From Simmondsia chinensis (lineage: Eukaryota > Streptophyta > Magnoliopsida > Caryophyllales > Simmondsiaceae): a stretch of DNA of 64,000 nt. The translations under genes and the position numbers were made by a program. The stretch is from contig JAGTTD010000014.1 of NCBI GenBank assembly GCA_018398585.1, forward strand, positions 21,947,387-22,011,386. Reading direction: 5' to 3'. Below the pieces are notes generated by a model. The model did no database searches. It was not told the DNA's origin and was given only the letters and a program-made list of their open reading frames with translations. Of the stretch, positions 43,561 to 53,602 are shown in pieces (the stretch's first letter is position 1; every line of letters starts with the position of its first letter).

Positions 43561-43770
43561 AGTTCAAAACGGAGCAGCTATGTAGGTATAAAATAGGGCG
43601 GGGTGGTATGGAGCGGGGCAGGCTGGGTACAACATTATGTTCATACCCGCCCCAGACCTACCAACTCATGCCTGCTACCCACCTCGCTTATTCCCCTGCC
43701 TGCCAAAACTGAGGTGGGTACCCACGGGTAACAGGTTTTAACCCACTCCATTGCCATCCCTAGGGTGGAT

Positions 43771-44150
43771 ACTCTTAGAAGATTTCTATGATTAATAATT
43801 ATTGGTCAATTTATAAGTTAATGGGACATCTATCAAAAAAGAAGTAAACGAGACATAGGTTTTTTTGGTAAACTTAGTTGATTTGCCAGTTAATATATGT
43901 CAATTAATTATGAATGACACATATAGTTTTTTGTTTTTTTTTGTATTTTTGTTTTTGGAACATCGACACATATAGTTTGTTAGTTTAATGTTCTTCTATG
44001 AAAATGATAATGTCAATCAAATTGAACTACTAAAAACAAAATAGAGTAGTGGCCAAATTTCAAATATCATACAATATTAATATTAAAACTATAAATTAAT
44101 AATTTAAAGCAATTTCGTTAGAAATGCTATCTACTAATAATACCATCTGT
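43771..44150. other. AT-rich spacer, no gene seen
   Basis: It separates the hAT element from the protease-only LTR element. No repeats or domains were recognised. Confidence 0.5.
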
Positions 44151-44155
44151 TATTT

Positions 44156-44897
44156 TGATGCAGAGGGTAATCCGTGAATGGCGGGTCAACATAACCGGTT
44201 GGTGTCACTGCGGAAGAGGCCCCGGCGGGGTAGGCTTGAAAGAAGTATCTAACTTATACTAGGGTAGCGGGTCCTATGGTGTGGAGTAGAGGAAGAGCTT
44301 GGCATTGGTGGGACCATTGGAGGAAGGGAAATGCAGAGCCAAATAGAGGAAAACATCATCTTGGCGACTGGGCAAGTTGGCGCCACCATCACTTGGCTCC
44401 ACCACTAGTTGGCGTCACCCATGGTTAGCATGGAAGAGAAAGGAACACTGAGAACAAAAAAGAGAGATTCTTGGCACCAACGATGGTTGGCGTGAGCAAC
44501 ATTTGGTGCCACCATGGATGGACACTGGTTAAAGGGCTACGCGTGAATCACAGACGAGATTCGCAGATGGTTTGGTGATTGCCTTTTCCAATACATATCC
44601 CTTTCCTTTTGATTTATCCTTTATTTTCAGATTTATCTCTTTAATTAGATTAGATTTGAATTTGAATTTCAAATTGCAAACCCTCTTTTTATAAATAGGG
44701 GAGCCGGTTCTAGGTTTTAGTTGGACATTGAACTGAGAAAATTGTTATTGTTTTGTGGAGATTCTTGACTTCTAGGGTTGTGAGAATGCAAGATATCTAC
44801 CCTTCTTTGTTATTTTATTTCCAATGTTAATAAAAATACAAAGGGAAGGTCGTTGAACCTTCCCGTTGCCCTTATTTTCTTATCACACGCTGTATCA
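44156..44897 (+). repeat. 5' LTR of protease-only element, 742 bp
   Basis: From tgatgcagagggtaat to ctgtatca. TATA box tataaata is at 44690-44697; ttggcgcc is at 44377-44384. It closely matches 46279-47040. Confidence 0.92.
44690..44697 (+). promoter_or_regulatory. TATA box of protease-only element
   Basis: tataaata, then ggggagccgg. The 3' LTR has tataaaaa at 46833. Confidence 0.65.
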
Positions 44898-44899
44898 GT

Positions 44900-44911
44900 T
44901 GGTATCAGAAC
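44900..44911 (+). other. Primer binding site of protease-only element
   Basis: tggtatcagaac follows the 5' LTR by two bases. It is one change from the initiator-Met consensus. Confidence 0.82.
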
Positions 44912-45159
44912 ACAGAACGCTTTCTGAGATGGCCCATGGGCTACCGAGGTACGCTGCTGTTAGAGATGTTCGTGACCACAGAGATCAACTGCGGACCGAA
45001 AGGAGAAAGTGGACATGGAAGAGACATTCCGACGAATCGAGCAATGCTTGATTCAACTCGGGGAAAATCGCGATCTTGAACCAGGATCCCTACCCCAACG
45101 CCCCTTAAAACCAGGCATTGTCCAAAAAAAAAGAGAAGAAAGGCGGAAGCAACCTACCT

Positions 45160-45539
45160 TCCAAACGACGTGCACGATGGGCTAGGGAATTGCACGCCTA
45201 GCCATCGATCCCGGAAGATGTAGCAATGCCATCTCTGAAGAAGCCGTCCAAAAGTTAGGGTTGAAGACGGTGGATTATCCAAAACCTTGCACTATGACCA
45301 GAAAAAGCGACCAGGTATTCGTATTCCCAAGAAAATGTTGTTTGGTCAATATTTCAATTGGAAAGAAGTATCAGGAGTCGGTTTGGTGTGATGTGGTGGC
45401 CATGGACACTTACCACGTGTTGTTGGGAAAGCCATGGATGGACCATAGAAGCGCCATCTACGATGAAGAGGAGAACACGTTTGCCTTTGTCTGTGAGGGA
45501 GTGAAGACCAAGTTACTGCCAAAGAAAGTCACAGCGTAA
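45160..45539 (+). pseudogene. Gypsy protease and post-protease linker
   Basis: LAIDPGRCSNAISEEAVQKL at 45201-45260 corresponds to the plant gypsy motif IDSGSCTNVVS. The catalytic Asp-Ser-Gly is Asp-Pro-Gly. It continues GLKTVDYPKPC, then CCLVNISIGKKYQESVWCDV and MDTYHVLLGKPWMDHRS, the conserved block between protease and RT. The frame ends at 45537-45539 near KLLPKKVTA. The Pro substitution makes protease activity doubtful. Upstream, ~44930-45150 may hold decayed gag. Confidence 0.8.
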
Positions 45540-45542
45540 TGT

Positions 45543-45995
45543 GTGACAAAAGCTGAGGGTCCAGTGCCAAAAAAGCAAGCCTTAAGCATAGTTGGCGACA
45601 CAAAGTTGGCGAGACCAAAAGCTGGAGCCACCCCTGTGTCACCCCAACTAAAGAAGACAACCGTGAGCACAGTTGACATAATTGACTTGGCGTCAGAACA
45701 AGTTGGCACCACCTCAGAACAAGTTGGCGCCACCGCAGTGAAGTCCCAACCAAAGAAGAGCCAGAACGTGAAGACCCCAACTACCATATTGTCTGCCAAA
45801 GGCACTGGCAAAGATAAGGCTATAACCTTGGCAGTAGGCGATGAGCACCACAGAGAAGAAGGTAACAAGGAACTGAGGGCTAAATTGGCCACACATGGGT
45901 GTTCGCAGGGAGAAAACCTAAGGCCAAGCAAAGACTTTCCGAGGGGAATCCACGGAGAGCATGGGTCACCTCATGGGTTCAAGGTACCGCCATAA
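45543..45995 (+). CDS. Low-complexity frame, 150 codons, doubtful
   Basis: Rich in Lys, Thr, Ser and Ala with the repeated peptide SEQVGTT/SEQVGAT. That peptide comes from copies of the DNA motif aagttggc(g/a)cc. It follows the protease region by four bases and takes the place of RT. It may be a spacer created from repeats rather than a protein gene. Confidence 0.25.
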   Translation: MTKAEGPVPKKQALSIVGDTKLARPKAGATPVSPQLKKTTVSTVDIIDLASEQVGTTSEQVGATAVKSQPKKSQNVKTPTTILSAKGTGKDKAITLAVGDEHHREEGNKELRAKLATHGCSQGENLRPSKDFPRGIHGEHGSPHGFKVPP

Positions 45996-46278
45996 GAAGG
46001 AAGTGAGCCGTTTGGGGAGCAAGTTGATGGGAGCACAAACATCATGAAAGTCGTGACCTCAAGAGCTCAAGTGAGGATGATTCAAGTTGTTGGGTTGTTG
46101 CTTCAAGGACGAGTCGTCCCTCATCCGGGGAAAATGATGATGCCTACACCAAGGCGGTATAGGCCAAAAAGGACGAAATCAAGCAAAGCGGATGATATGG
46201 AGAAGCACCACTTGACAAGACTAATCAAGCAAACATCGCTCAAAATTTGGGGATGAATTCTCTCCAAGCCGGAGAGAA
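45996..46278 (+). other. Internal 3' part of protease-only element
   Basis: A short basic frame (46044-46256) includes PTPRRYRPKRTK. The last bases, ggagagaa (46271-46278), serve as the polypurine tract before the 3' LTR. Confidence 0.5.
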
Positions 46279-47040
46279 TGATGCAGAGGGTAATCCATCA
46301 ATGGCGGGTCAACATACCCAGGTTGGTGTCACTGTGAAAGAGGCCCCAGCGAGGTAGGCTTAAATGAAGTAATCTAACTTATACTATGGTAGCGGGTCCT
46401 ATGGTGTGGAGTAGAGGAAGAGCTTGGAATTGGTGGGACCCCTGGAGGAAGGAAAATGCGAAGCCAAATAGAGGAAAACATCATCTTGGTGATTGAGCAA
46501 GTTGGCGCCACCATTACTTGGCTCCACCACAAGTTGGCGCCAGCCATGGTCAGCATGGAATTGAAAGGAGCGCTGAGAACAAAAGAAGAGAGATTCTTGG
46601 CACCATCGATAGTTGGCGTGAGCAACCTTGGTCCGAGCAACACTTGGCGCCACCATGGATGGACACTGGTTGAAGGGCTATGCATGAATCACGGACAAGA
46701 TTCGCGAACGGTTTGGTGATTGCCTTTTCCAATACTTATCCCTGTCCTTATCTTTTGGTATATCCTTTATTTTTAGATTTATCATTTTAATTAGATTCGA
46801 TTGAATTTGAATTTCAAATTGTAAACCTCTTCTATAAAAAGGGGAGCAGGTTCTAGGTTTTAGTTAGACTTTGAATTGAAAAAATTGTTATTGTTTTGTG
46901 GAGATTCTTGACTTCTCGGGTTGTGAGAGTGCAAGCTATCTACCCCTCGTTGTTATTTTATTACCAGTGTTAATAAAAATACAAAGGGAAGGTTGTTGAA
47001 CCTTCTCATAGCCCTTATTTTCCTATCACGCGCTGTATCA
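46279..47040 (+). repeat. 3' LTR of protease-only element, 762 bp
   Basis: From tgatgcag to ctgtatca. It contains ttggcgcc at 46502, 46534 and 46644, compared with one intact copy in the 5' LTR, so copy number or integrity differs between the two. Confidence 0.92.
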
Positions 47041-47064
47041 TATTCTATAACACAGAAGTAATGC

Positions 47065-47982
47065 TAGGGGTGCACATGATCCGATTTGATGGTTTATGGT
47101 TACTAAACTGTTCCAAACCATAAAATTATGGTTTGACAATTTTACGAGCCAAAACCAAACCGTTTTGTCTCACAAACCAAACTGGACCAAACCATAATTA
47201 TGGTTCGATCCTGTCCGGTTTATGGTTTTAACCACTATAGTTGAAAATTTGTTATTAACACTAATACGAACATAATTCGTTCAATATTAAAATCATCATT
47301 AACTACAAAAGAATCCCAAAATATGAAAGTTTCTCTTCTTAATTCATAGTATAAAATATGTTTATACAATATACTACATGAACAAAAACCACAAACAATA
47401 CATAAAATGGGTCTGTTAAATTTAGTATTAATGAAATTTAGCAGTGACATTGGGTTTGTTAAAATTTTTGTTAAGTTGTTAATAAAATATTTGTAATTCT
47501 GTCACAAATTGGGTTAAATTAAGTCAACGAGTGGATCTTACTTGCATCTAATATGATTCTGTCATTAAAAATTACATCATTACCTTAAGTTAAATTTGAC
47601 CAAATGACTAAGTTGATATAATATAAATGCTAAATGAACTAAAAGTATAAAGACTAAGTTGACACGATCAGAAAAGTACAAAGATCTTTTGTGTAAAAAA
47701 CCCTAATTATTTTTATCGGATTATCAAGTAAAATTTTGCCACTAACATAACTTGTTATAATTCAAATGACATAAATAATCATTGTATTCTTTTGTTTATG
47801 ATTTTATGGTTTACGGTTTAAGTTCGGTTTTAGACCAAACCTAAACCATAAATCTTAATAACCAAAGTTTCATAAATCAAACCATAATTTTTCAAACTAT
47901 AAACCAAATCAACAAACCAAACCTTAATTTACGGTTTGGTCTAGTTTGGATTACGGTTTAAACCGCTTTATGCACACCCCTA
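47065..47982. mobile_element. hAT-type MITE, 918 bp
   Basis: The ends taggggtgcacatgatccg and (inverted) taggggtgtgcataaagcgg share the first eight bases and more beyond. The flanks agtaatgc (47057-47064) and agtaacat (47983-47990) fit an 8-bp duplication with three transitions. The subterminal parts are full of aaaccataa and ttatggttt, which are inverted copies of one another. No transposase is present. Confidence 0.75.
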
Positions 47983-47990
47983 AGTAACAT

Positions 47991-48721
47991 CATCATTTTT
48001 TTTTTATATTGGTAACGCCAAGGGGAGAATGCTATTGTGGGGAATCGAACTAGGTTGACTTCTCTATCCCAAAGTTTTTATAATAGCCATCTCTTTATTT
48101 TTGGGCACATATCCATCATTTGTGTAAACCTTGCATGCCCATGCAATGTTTTCCAGGGTGATGAGCTTCTTAAATTGGCTAGTAGGTTAATTTCTTTGCC
48201 CTTTTTAACATTTTAAATTCAAAGTTCACCAACCCGTTTTTCAACTCTTGTCATTTTAAGAAAATTTGTTATCTCTTTACCATAAACATAAAAAAGATTA
48301 GGCCAGGGTGGTGATGATTTGAGGTTCCTTGTTTAAATGAGTAGTTTACAGTTGTGTAATTATAAATAGGCATATGGATCAATCATTTTAGATTTTACCC
48401 TTCAATTCTTTTTAAATAATTAGGATACAAGTTAAAAAGATACTGAATTTAAAGATAAGGGATTCAAGGCATGCAAAATTAAACAAATCAGAACATAAAT
48501 ACTGAGATGGGAAGAGATGAGGAAGCCAGAGTGGAGTATATTGGTAGATCTTGCAACTAGAAAAACACATTAAATATATCAAAATGCTGCCAGGAAACAT
48601 CTCAAACACCAAAAGGAACACCCATAAATACCTAAGAAGCCATGGCAATTAACCAACATCACTTTGTTAAATCATGAGCACTTCAACATGTTGTCATCAA
48701 CACCTCAGTATTGTTGGAATA
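47991..48721. other. AT-rich spacer, no gene seen
   Basis: Contains a weak B-box-like ggaatcgaact near 48040 without a matching A box. No reading frame of note. Confidence 0.5.
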
Positions 48722-48741
48722 GTTTTTTTTTCTTTTTTTAA

Positions 48742-49620
48742 CACAACAACGGCCGAAGGCCTAGATTATATACCTGATAAATCGTTTAATACATGAGGAC
48801 GAAGAAATGATGGACAGGCCTGCCACCAATCATGGGAATACCCATTTTTAACGTGCATACAAGCGATAGAGTGGGCCACCTTATTACATGCTCTGGGAGC
48901 CCCAAGCAAAAGCAAAAAAAGGGAACCATGAAATAACATTCCAAATGTCCATCAAAATTGCCTTGATTTCAATTGGAGTGGCGTGGTTTTGTTAAGGCAG
49001 CCAATAATCACCTGAATTGGCAACCAAATCACCACACGACCCTCCCATGATGGTCCCGGACGGGTCCCGTCCCATCACCAGGCCTGCTGTCAAACTTATA
49101 GAGGAGTTCCATTATGCGTTAGTATTGATCTGGATGCACAAAACGGGGAAGGTTCCCGGGACACCTAGTGAATAAGCCGAAAGGGGGGACTTGTGACAGG
49201 ATCTGTGATGGCCATGCGAAAGCGGTCAACTTGAGTGCGAGCATGTTGGGCAACCTCCAAAGGGGAGCGATGATGAGAATTGTTCCACTACTCGTTGCGA
49301 GATTCCCACAATTCCCAACAAAGATATGCAAATCTGCTTAGATCATCAAGAGAGAACAAAACATCAAAGGATAAAGAATCGCACCACCAAAGGAAACCCC
49401 GAAAGCGTTCCTCGATTGGCCTAAATCTAAGATTAGACCTGAACCAAGTGGCTCTGGTCAAGGGGCAAAAAAAGATGATATGTTCAATAGATTCGAAGCC
49501 GTGATCACGAGAAGGGCAACTCTAGTCATGAAGGATCTTCCTCTTCTTCAAGTTCTCCTTAGTAGCTAGCGCATTAACACACGGTCTCCACATAAAGTGT
49601 TTGCCTTTTGGAATTGTATT
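48742..49620 (-). pseudogene. LINE zinc-knuckle end and RNase H
   Basis: Read on the minus strand, HFMWRPCVNALATKENL near 49590 and EHIIFFCP near 49480 belong to the plant LINE zf-RVT region. A poorly preserved RNase H follows. Its C-terminus is readable as KVAHSIACMHVKNGYSHDWW and then PSFLRPHVLNDL, ending in a stop near 48775. Many frameshifts break it. Confidence 0.75.
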
Positions 49621-50560
49621 CAAGCTCTATAATTTTTTGTAAGCCTTTGGGGAAACCAAAACAGATGAGGAAGTAGAATGAGTGTCGCACTGCAGCCCTT
49701 TGTTAATCGTCCAAGCCCAGTAACCAGAGTTTGCTAAGTATGTGCCCTTTATTGAGTACCTCCAGAAGACTTCATCATTAATTCTCAGGTTACCCATCGA
49801 GATAGTCACGATCTTGTTGACAATATTGGGGCTGAAAAGTTGATTGAGTCTCGACATGTGCCATCTTCTCGCTTCCAGGATGATAAGGTCGCTTACCATG
49901 GTAAGGGGGACTCGATCGCAGGAGGGGAGATGAGGCTAGCAGGAGGGATGCATGGAATCCAATTGTCCTTCCAGATGTTGATCTTACTTAGCTGAGGCCT
50001 TTTTCCAAACATTTACGGCCCTCAATAATGCTTCTCTAAGCCCACGAAGGGTTGTAGCCGAGTTTTGCCTCAAGGAAGGAGGCGTTAGTGAAGTAAATCC
50101 CTTTCAATAAACAAGTCCAAAAAGCATCCAGTTTTTGAATGAATCTCCATGCTTGTTTCTCAAGAAGGGCCAGATTATTTCCTTCTATGTCCCTAAATCC
50201 AAGACCCCCCATACTCTTAGATCTTGAGATCTCATCCCAACTCTTCCAATGAATCCCTCTATCTGAATCCGAACCCTCTTTTTAGGCTATTCAACTTTCT
50301 TGCAAAGGAGACTAGTAATTAAAAATAGTGAAGAATAAAAGAGGGAGTGGTAACTCAAAACTGCTTTAACTAAAACTTTGCGACCGACATGGGAAAAAAA
50401 ATTTTGATTTCCGCCCTTGAGTCTTAAGGGCCTCATGTTTGGACCTCCCCCAAAGCAACTAAAGCCTGAGATCTCTCTCATGAACAACTAAAAGGCCCAT
50501 GCCAAAATATTCAAACATTCAACTCTGACCCAAGACGGGGTGTTAGCGGAGAAGAAAGCG
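49621..50560 (-). pseudogene. LINE RT C-terminal domain
   Basis: Minus-strand frames include RRWHMSRLNQLFSPNIVNKI at 49860-49810, a pattern found after the RT of plant LINEs. Further upstream are IKGGNQ and FSHVGRKVLVKAVL near 50400, the thumb region. Frames are short and separated by stops. Confidence 0.75.
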
Positions 50561-51330
50561 TGAGACTCGGAGAAATTCACTTCTTGACCCGCAGCATCAA
50601 CAAATAGCGAAATAACTGATTTGGCCACGATACCAGCTTCTTTGATGCCTCAAAGAATAATAAACAGTCGTCCACAAATAGAAGATGAGTGAGGAAAGGA
50701 CAAGCCCTCCTAATTAGGAAGGCTTTCCGCCTACCATCCTCCCCCACCTTCCGAATGAGGCGAGAGAGACACTCCATCACAACAAGGAATAAGTAAGGGG
50801 AAAGGGGGTCTTCTTACCTTAGCCCCTTAGACATGGGAATCTTCTCCAACATCCTTCCATTCACAACAAGGCTAATTTTGACAGTTGAGACACATTGCAT
50901 GATTCGATTTGCCAAGAATTGGGAAAAATGAGCCTTGTGAGAGCGTTCTCAAGAAGGGTCCAGTTAACTTGGTCATAGGCCTGCAAGAGGTCAATCTTAA
51001 GAGCCACAAAGCCTTTCCCACCTTTCCTTTTTATTTTTTAAGGTATGAAATGCATCATGGGTAATAACAATGTTGTCATGTGTTTGCCTTCTTTTTACAA
51101 AAGCAGCTTGGGTCGAGGAGATGCAATTATTTAACAAAGGTTTAAGTCTATTAGCGAGGATTTTAGCTATTATTTTGTAGCTAAAATTGTACAAACTAAT
51201 AGGCCTAAAATCACTCAATGTCTCAAGTCTATCAACTTTTGGAATAAGAATAATATTGGTGTGGTTGAAACTATTAAGGATTCTTCCACTTATAAAAAAT
51301 CCTTTAACCACATCGATCACATCTACAATT
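50561..51330 (-). pseudogene. LINE reverse transcriptase core
   Basis: NIILIPKVDRLETLSDFRPI and KIIAKILANRLKPLLNNCIS at 51250-51120 are RT blocks 1-2, followed by STQAAFVKRRQTHDNI. The catalytic box is FVDDCLLFFEAS at ~50679-50645, where plant LINEs usually have FADD. The segment between about 50990 and 50800 is frameshifted. Confidence 0.85.
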
Positions 51331-51912
51331 TTCTAGAACTTAAAATAAAAAATATGGGGAAGCCATCCAGGCCTGGAGCCTTGTAACCTCCCATCTAAAA
51401 AGCTGCTACCTTGACCTCATCCTTTGTAACCGCACTGGCAAGCCGAGTGTTTTCCATGGGTGAGATAGACTAGGGAAGGGAGCAAACCACCTCATCCAGA
51501 TTACTACACTATCTCTCAGCATATAAGAAAAAAAATGCCACCTCAGCATAACCTCCACTTGATTAGAGTTCTTGGTCCATTCCGCCTCAGCATTTCTCCA
51601 CCTTTTGATTTCATTTTTATAGTAACGAGCCATAGTCAATGCGTGGAAGAACTTCGTAATTTTATCCCCATCCCTCAACCAGTTAATTCTTGCTCTCTAA
51701 TCCTAATGGATCTTCTTGGCTTCCCACAACTTTTGGATGTTGGCTTTTATGCTTGCTTCCTCATCCCTTTCCTCCCTTGAAAACATTCGACTCTGAAGCT
51801 CACCAAGGCGATTAAAGGCGTTGTTCATGAAGGCTTTTTTTCTCCTTGGCCTTAGCACTACTCCAATATCCAGGTTGTGACCTACAATAAAGAATTTTCA
51901 AATTCAGCTTAT
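51331..51912 (-). pseudogene. LINE linker between endonuclease and RT
   Basis: The minus frame at 51678-51406 begins RDGDKITKFFHALTMARYYK, like the DGDRNTKFFHA block that joins the two enzymatic domains. The rest is decayed. Confidence 0.75.
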
Positions 51913-52676
51913 TCATCCTAGAACCCCTCGTTCGACAGCCCCATCCACCTTGAATAATCTCTTCACAATCGGATTCGAGAAGCCACTTGATTTCGATTTT
52001 AAAATCCCGAGTTGATTAGTATGCTGACCCTGGAGTAAGATGATAAGAGGTGAATGGTCCGAGAGGATAGCTAGCTCTAGAGAAATTGTGACCTCAGGGA
52101 GCTGGGAATGCCACACATAGTTAGCCGCTGCTTTTTCAATGCACTCTTTGATGCTAATCATGTCAGGTTGGTTGTTAAACCATGAAAATCTACCACCCTT
52201 GGCGGGAATCTCAAAGAGGTTGGAAGAATCCATGGAGTTCAAGACCTAAGAAAACTGGTAGTTAGAAACCTCCCTTTCGTTGAATTTATTAGTGATTGAG
52301 GTGATGGAGTTAAATCCCCTGACACCATTGACGGGCCACTAATCACCGAGAAGATCTCAGAAAAAATCTTCCAGAAACAAGATCTCCTACGCCGCACAGG
52401 TTCACTGTATACAAATATGTGGATCCAAAGTTTACTCAAACTGGCTTTTGTAACCTCCGCAACCGCAATAATGTCTCGCCAAAACAATTGGGTCCATATA
52501 GAACCAAGACTTAAACCCCAACTGTCTCGCTTGTCTAGTAACATATTTTTTTTCTGCAGCTTTTTTTCCATTAAGAACACTATAACCGGCCTTCTTAAAG
52601 AACAGTGCTCCTTATGACTATGAATCGTCAAGGATTGGCCCAAGCCGTCACAGTTCTAACATATGAGACTCATAAG
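51913..52676 (-). pseudogene. LINE endonuclease domain
   Basis: The N-terminus near 52672 reads LIC*NCDGLGQSLTI, the WNCRGLG start of the endonuclease/exonuclease/phosphatase fold with Trp replaced by a stop. It continues RRPVIVFLMEKKLQ, where the usual METK catalytic Glu is kept. The end has GRFSWFNNQ and ILSDHSPLI at 52060-52040, holding the final Asp-His pair. At least one frameshift lies near 52240. Confidence 0.85.
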
Positions 52677-53600
52677 CTCAAAGTTGAAAGTTCAATGCTG
52701 ACAGTCTTGGTGAGACAGATTGTCACAGCACCACTACACTCTCGATTTTACTCCTATTTTGCATATACTCGATGTCACTGCAATATACCATGAATTTAGA
52801 GTTTATACCTATCTTTTCACCATGAAGAAAATGAAGCAGAGGGGGTAGGTAGTGGGGAGTGTGGTATAAATGACGGGATGAGGTAGGTTGTGGAAGAAGT
52901 GTAAAGCAATCTTTGGAGTGGCTCAATCTAAGGCAAGGATACGACTTTAAAACAGGGGGGAAGGATGAGATCATTTATGTTCGTACACACTCAATCTCAA
53001 AACAAAACTAATAGAGACTGACTTGGGTGGTGCAATCGTACCTCTGAGGGTTAAGACGAGTAAATGAACCTAGGGAAGGTTGGTGGAACTCTTCAATGGC
53101 ATTCAAGATTGCAAATCTAAGGTTAGAGCACTAACAGCTCCAGAGAAGCTCCATGGCAGCGGCCAAAGCACTTTTGTTCCATAGATTAGTATAATATCTT
53201 GTATTTTTAATAATTGAGTACAAGCTCATAAAAAGGGTGCAAAGCACAACAACAACAACGAAAATATATAACAAAATCCAACTGAAAACCATGACCCACG
53301 GTATAATATGTGATCATGCCAGATCCTTTCTAATATTCCCTAGGATACTTTATCATCTTCTATCGTTTATCTCTATATAATGATATTCCAGCAGCCCTCT
53401 TCTTTTGACCAAATATGATCGTATATTTAGAGTTCGGTAGAGAACTCTTCTTATTTCCATTTTTTCTATTATCACCAAATCAGAGATTAATCGAAAAGCT
53501 TTGTCCAATACACCTATATATTGGAAGGGTAAGGACTTCATCATGTGCATGGAAAAGTAGATGGACAAAAGAGAATGCTACTTCTCCCACTTGTTATGTG
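52677..53600. other. Unassigned spacer
   Basis: It could include LINE 5' leader but shows no ORF1 domain. Two overlapping short minus and plus frames have no resemblance to known proteins. The last bases tatgtgca (53595-53602) are the hAT target duplication. Confidence 0.4.
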
Positions 53601-53602
53601 CA

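Larger units (their letters stand above)
41083..43762. mobile_element. Non-autonomous hAT element, 2.7 kb
   Basis: The ends tagagatgacgatgggg and (inverted) tagggatggcaatggag match at 13 of 17 positions, all differences being transitions. They are flanked by the 8-bp duplication gagtggat / gggtggat at 41075-41082 and 43763-43770. TIRs like TAGGGATGGCAA with 8-bp duplications are typical of plant hAT elements. The subterminal regions are rich in gggcgggg and gggtaccc words. No transposase frame is present. A second inverted-repeat element (42289-42911) and a 38-bp tandem array lie inside. Confidence 0.82.
44156..47040 (+). mobile_element. Small LTR element with protease region only
   Basis: LTRs of 742 and 762 bp begin tgatgcag and end ctgtatca. 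They are flanked by tattt (44151-44155) and tattc (47041-47045), a 5-bp duplication with one change. The 1.4-kb internal part starts with an iMet-type PBS and ends in a short purine tract. It encodes the stretch between gypsy protease and RT, then a low-complexity frame, and no RT, RNase H or integrase. It is a non-autonomous gypsy derivative. Motifs TTGGCGCC recur in both LTRs and the interior. Confidence 0.88.
48722..52676 (-). mobile_element. L1-type LINE, ORF2 nearly full length, decayed
   Basis: On the minus strand the order is endonuclease, reverse transcriptase, zinc-knuckle region (zf-RVT), RNase H, a short 3' stretch with a tight aggccttcggcc hairpin, and a poly-A tail. The tail is the T-rich run at 48722-48741 on the plus strand. 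LINEs copy themselves by target-primed reverse transcription. No ORF1 and no flanking duplication could be identified, so the 5' end is probably truncated close to the ORF2 start. Confidence 0.9.

Noticed and set aside
45458..45931. 157-codon minus-strand frame opposite the protease-only element
   Set aside because: It is the shadow of the plus-strand low-complexity frame and carries no domain.
48018..48065. tRNA-like B box (ggaatcgaact on plus strand)
   Set aside because: No matching A box at the right distance and no cloverleaf.
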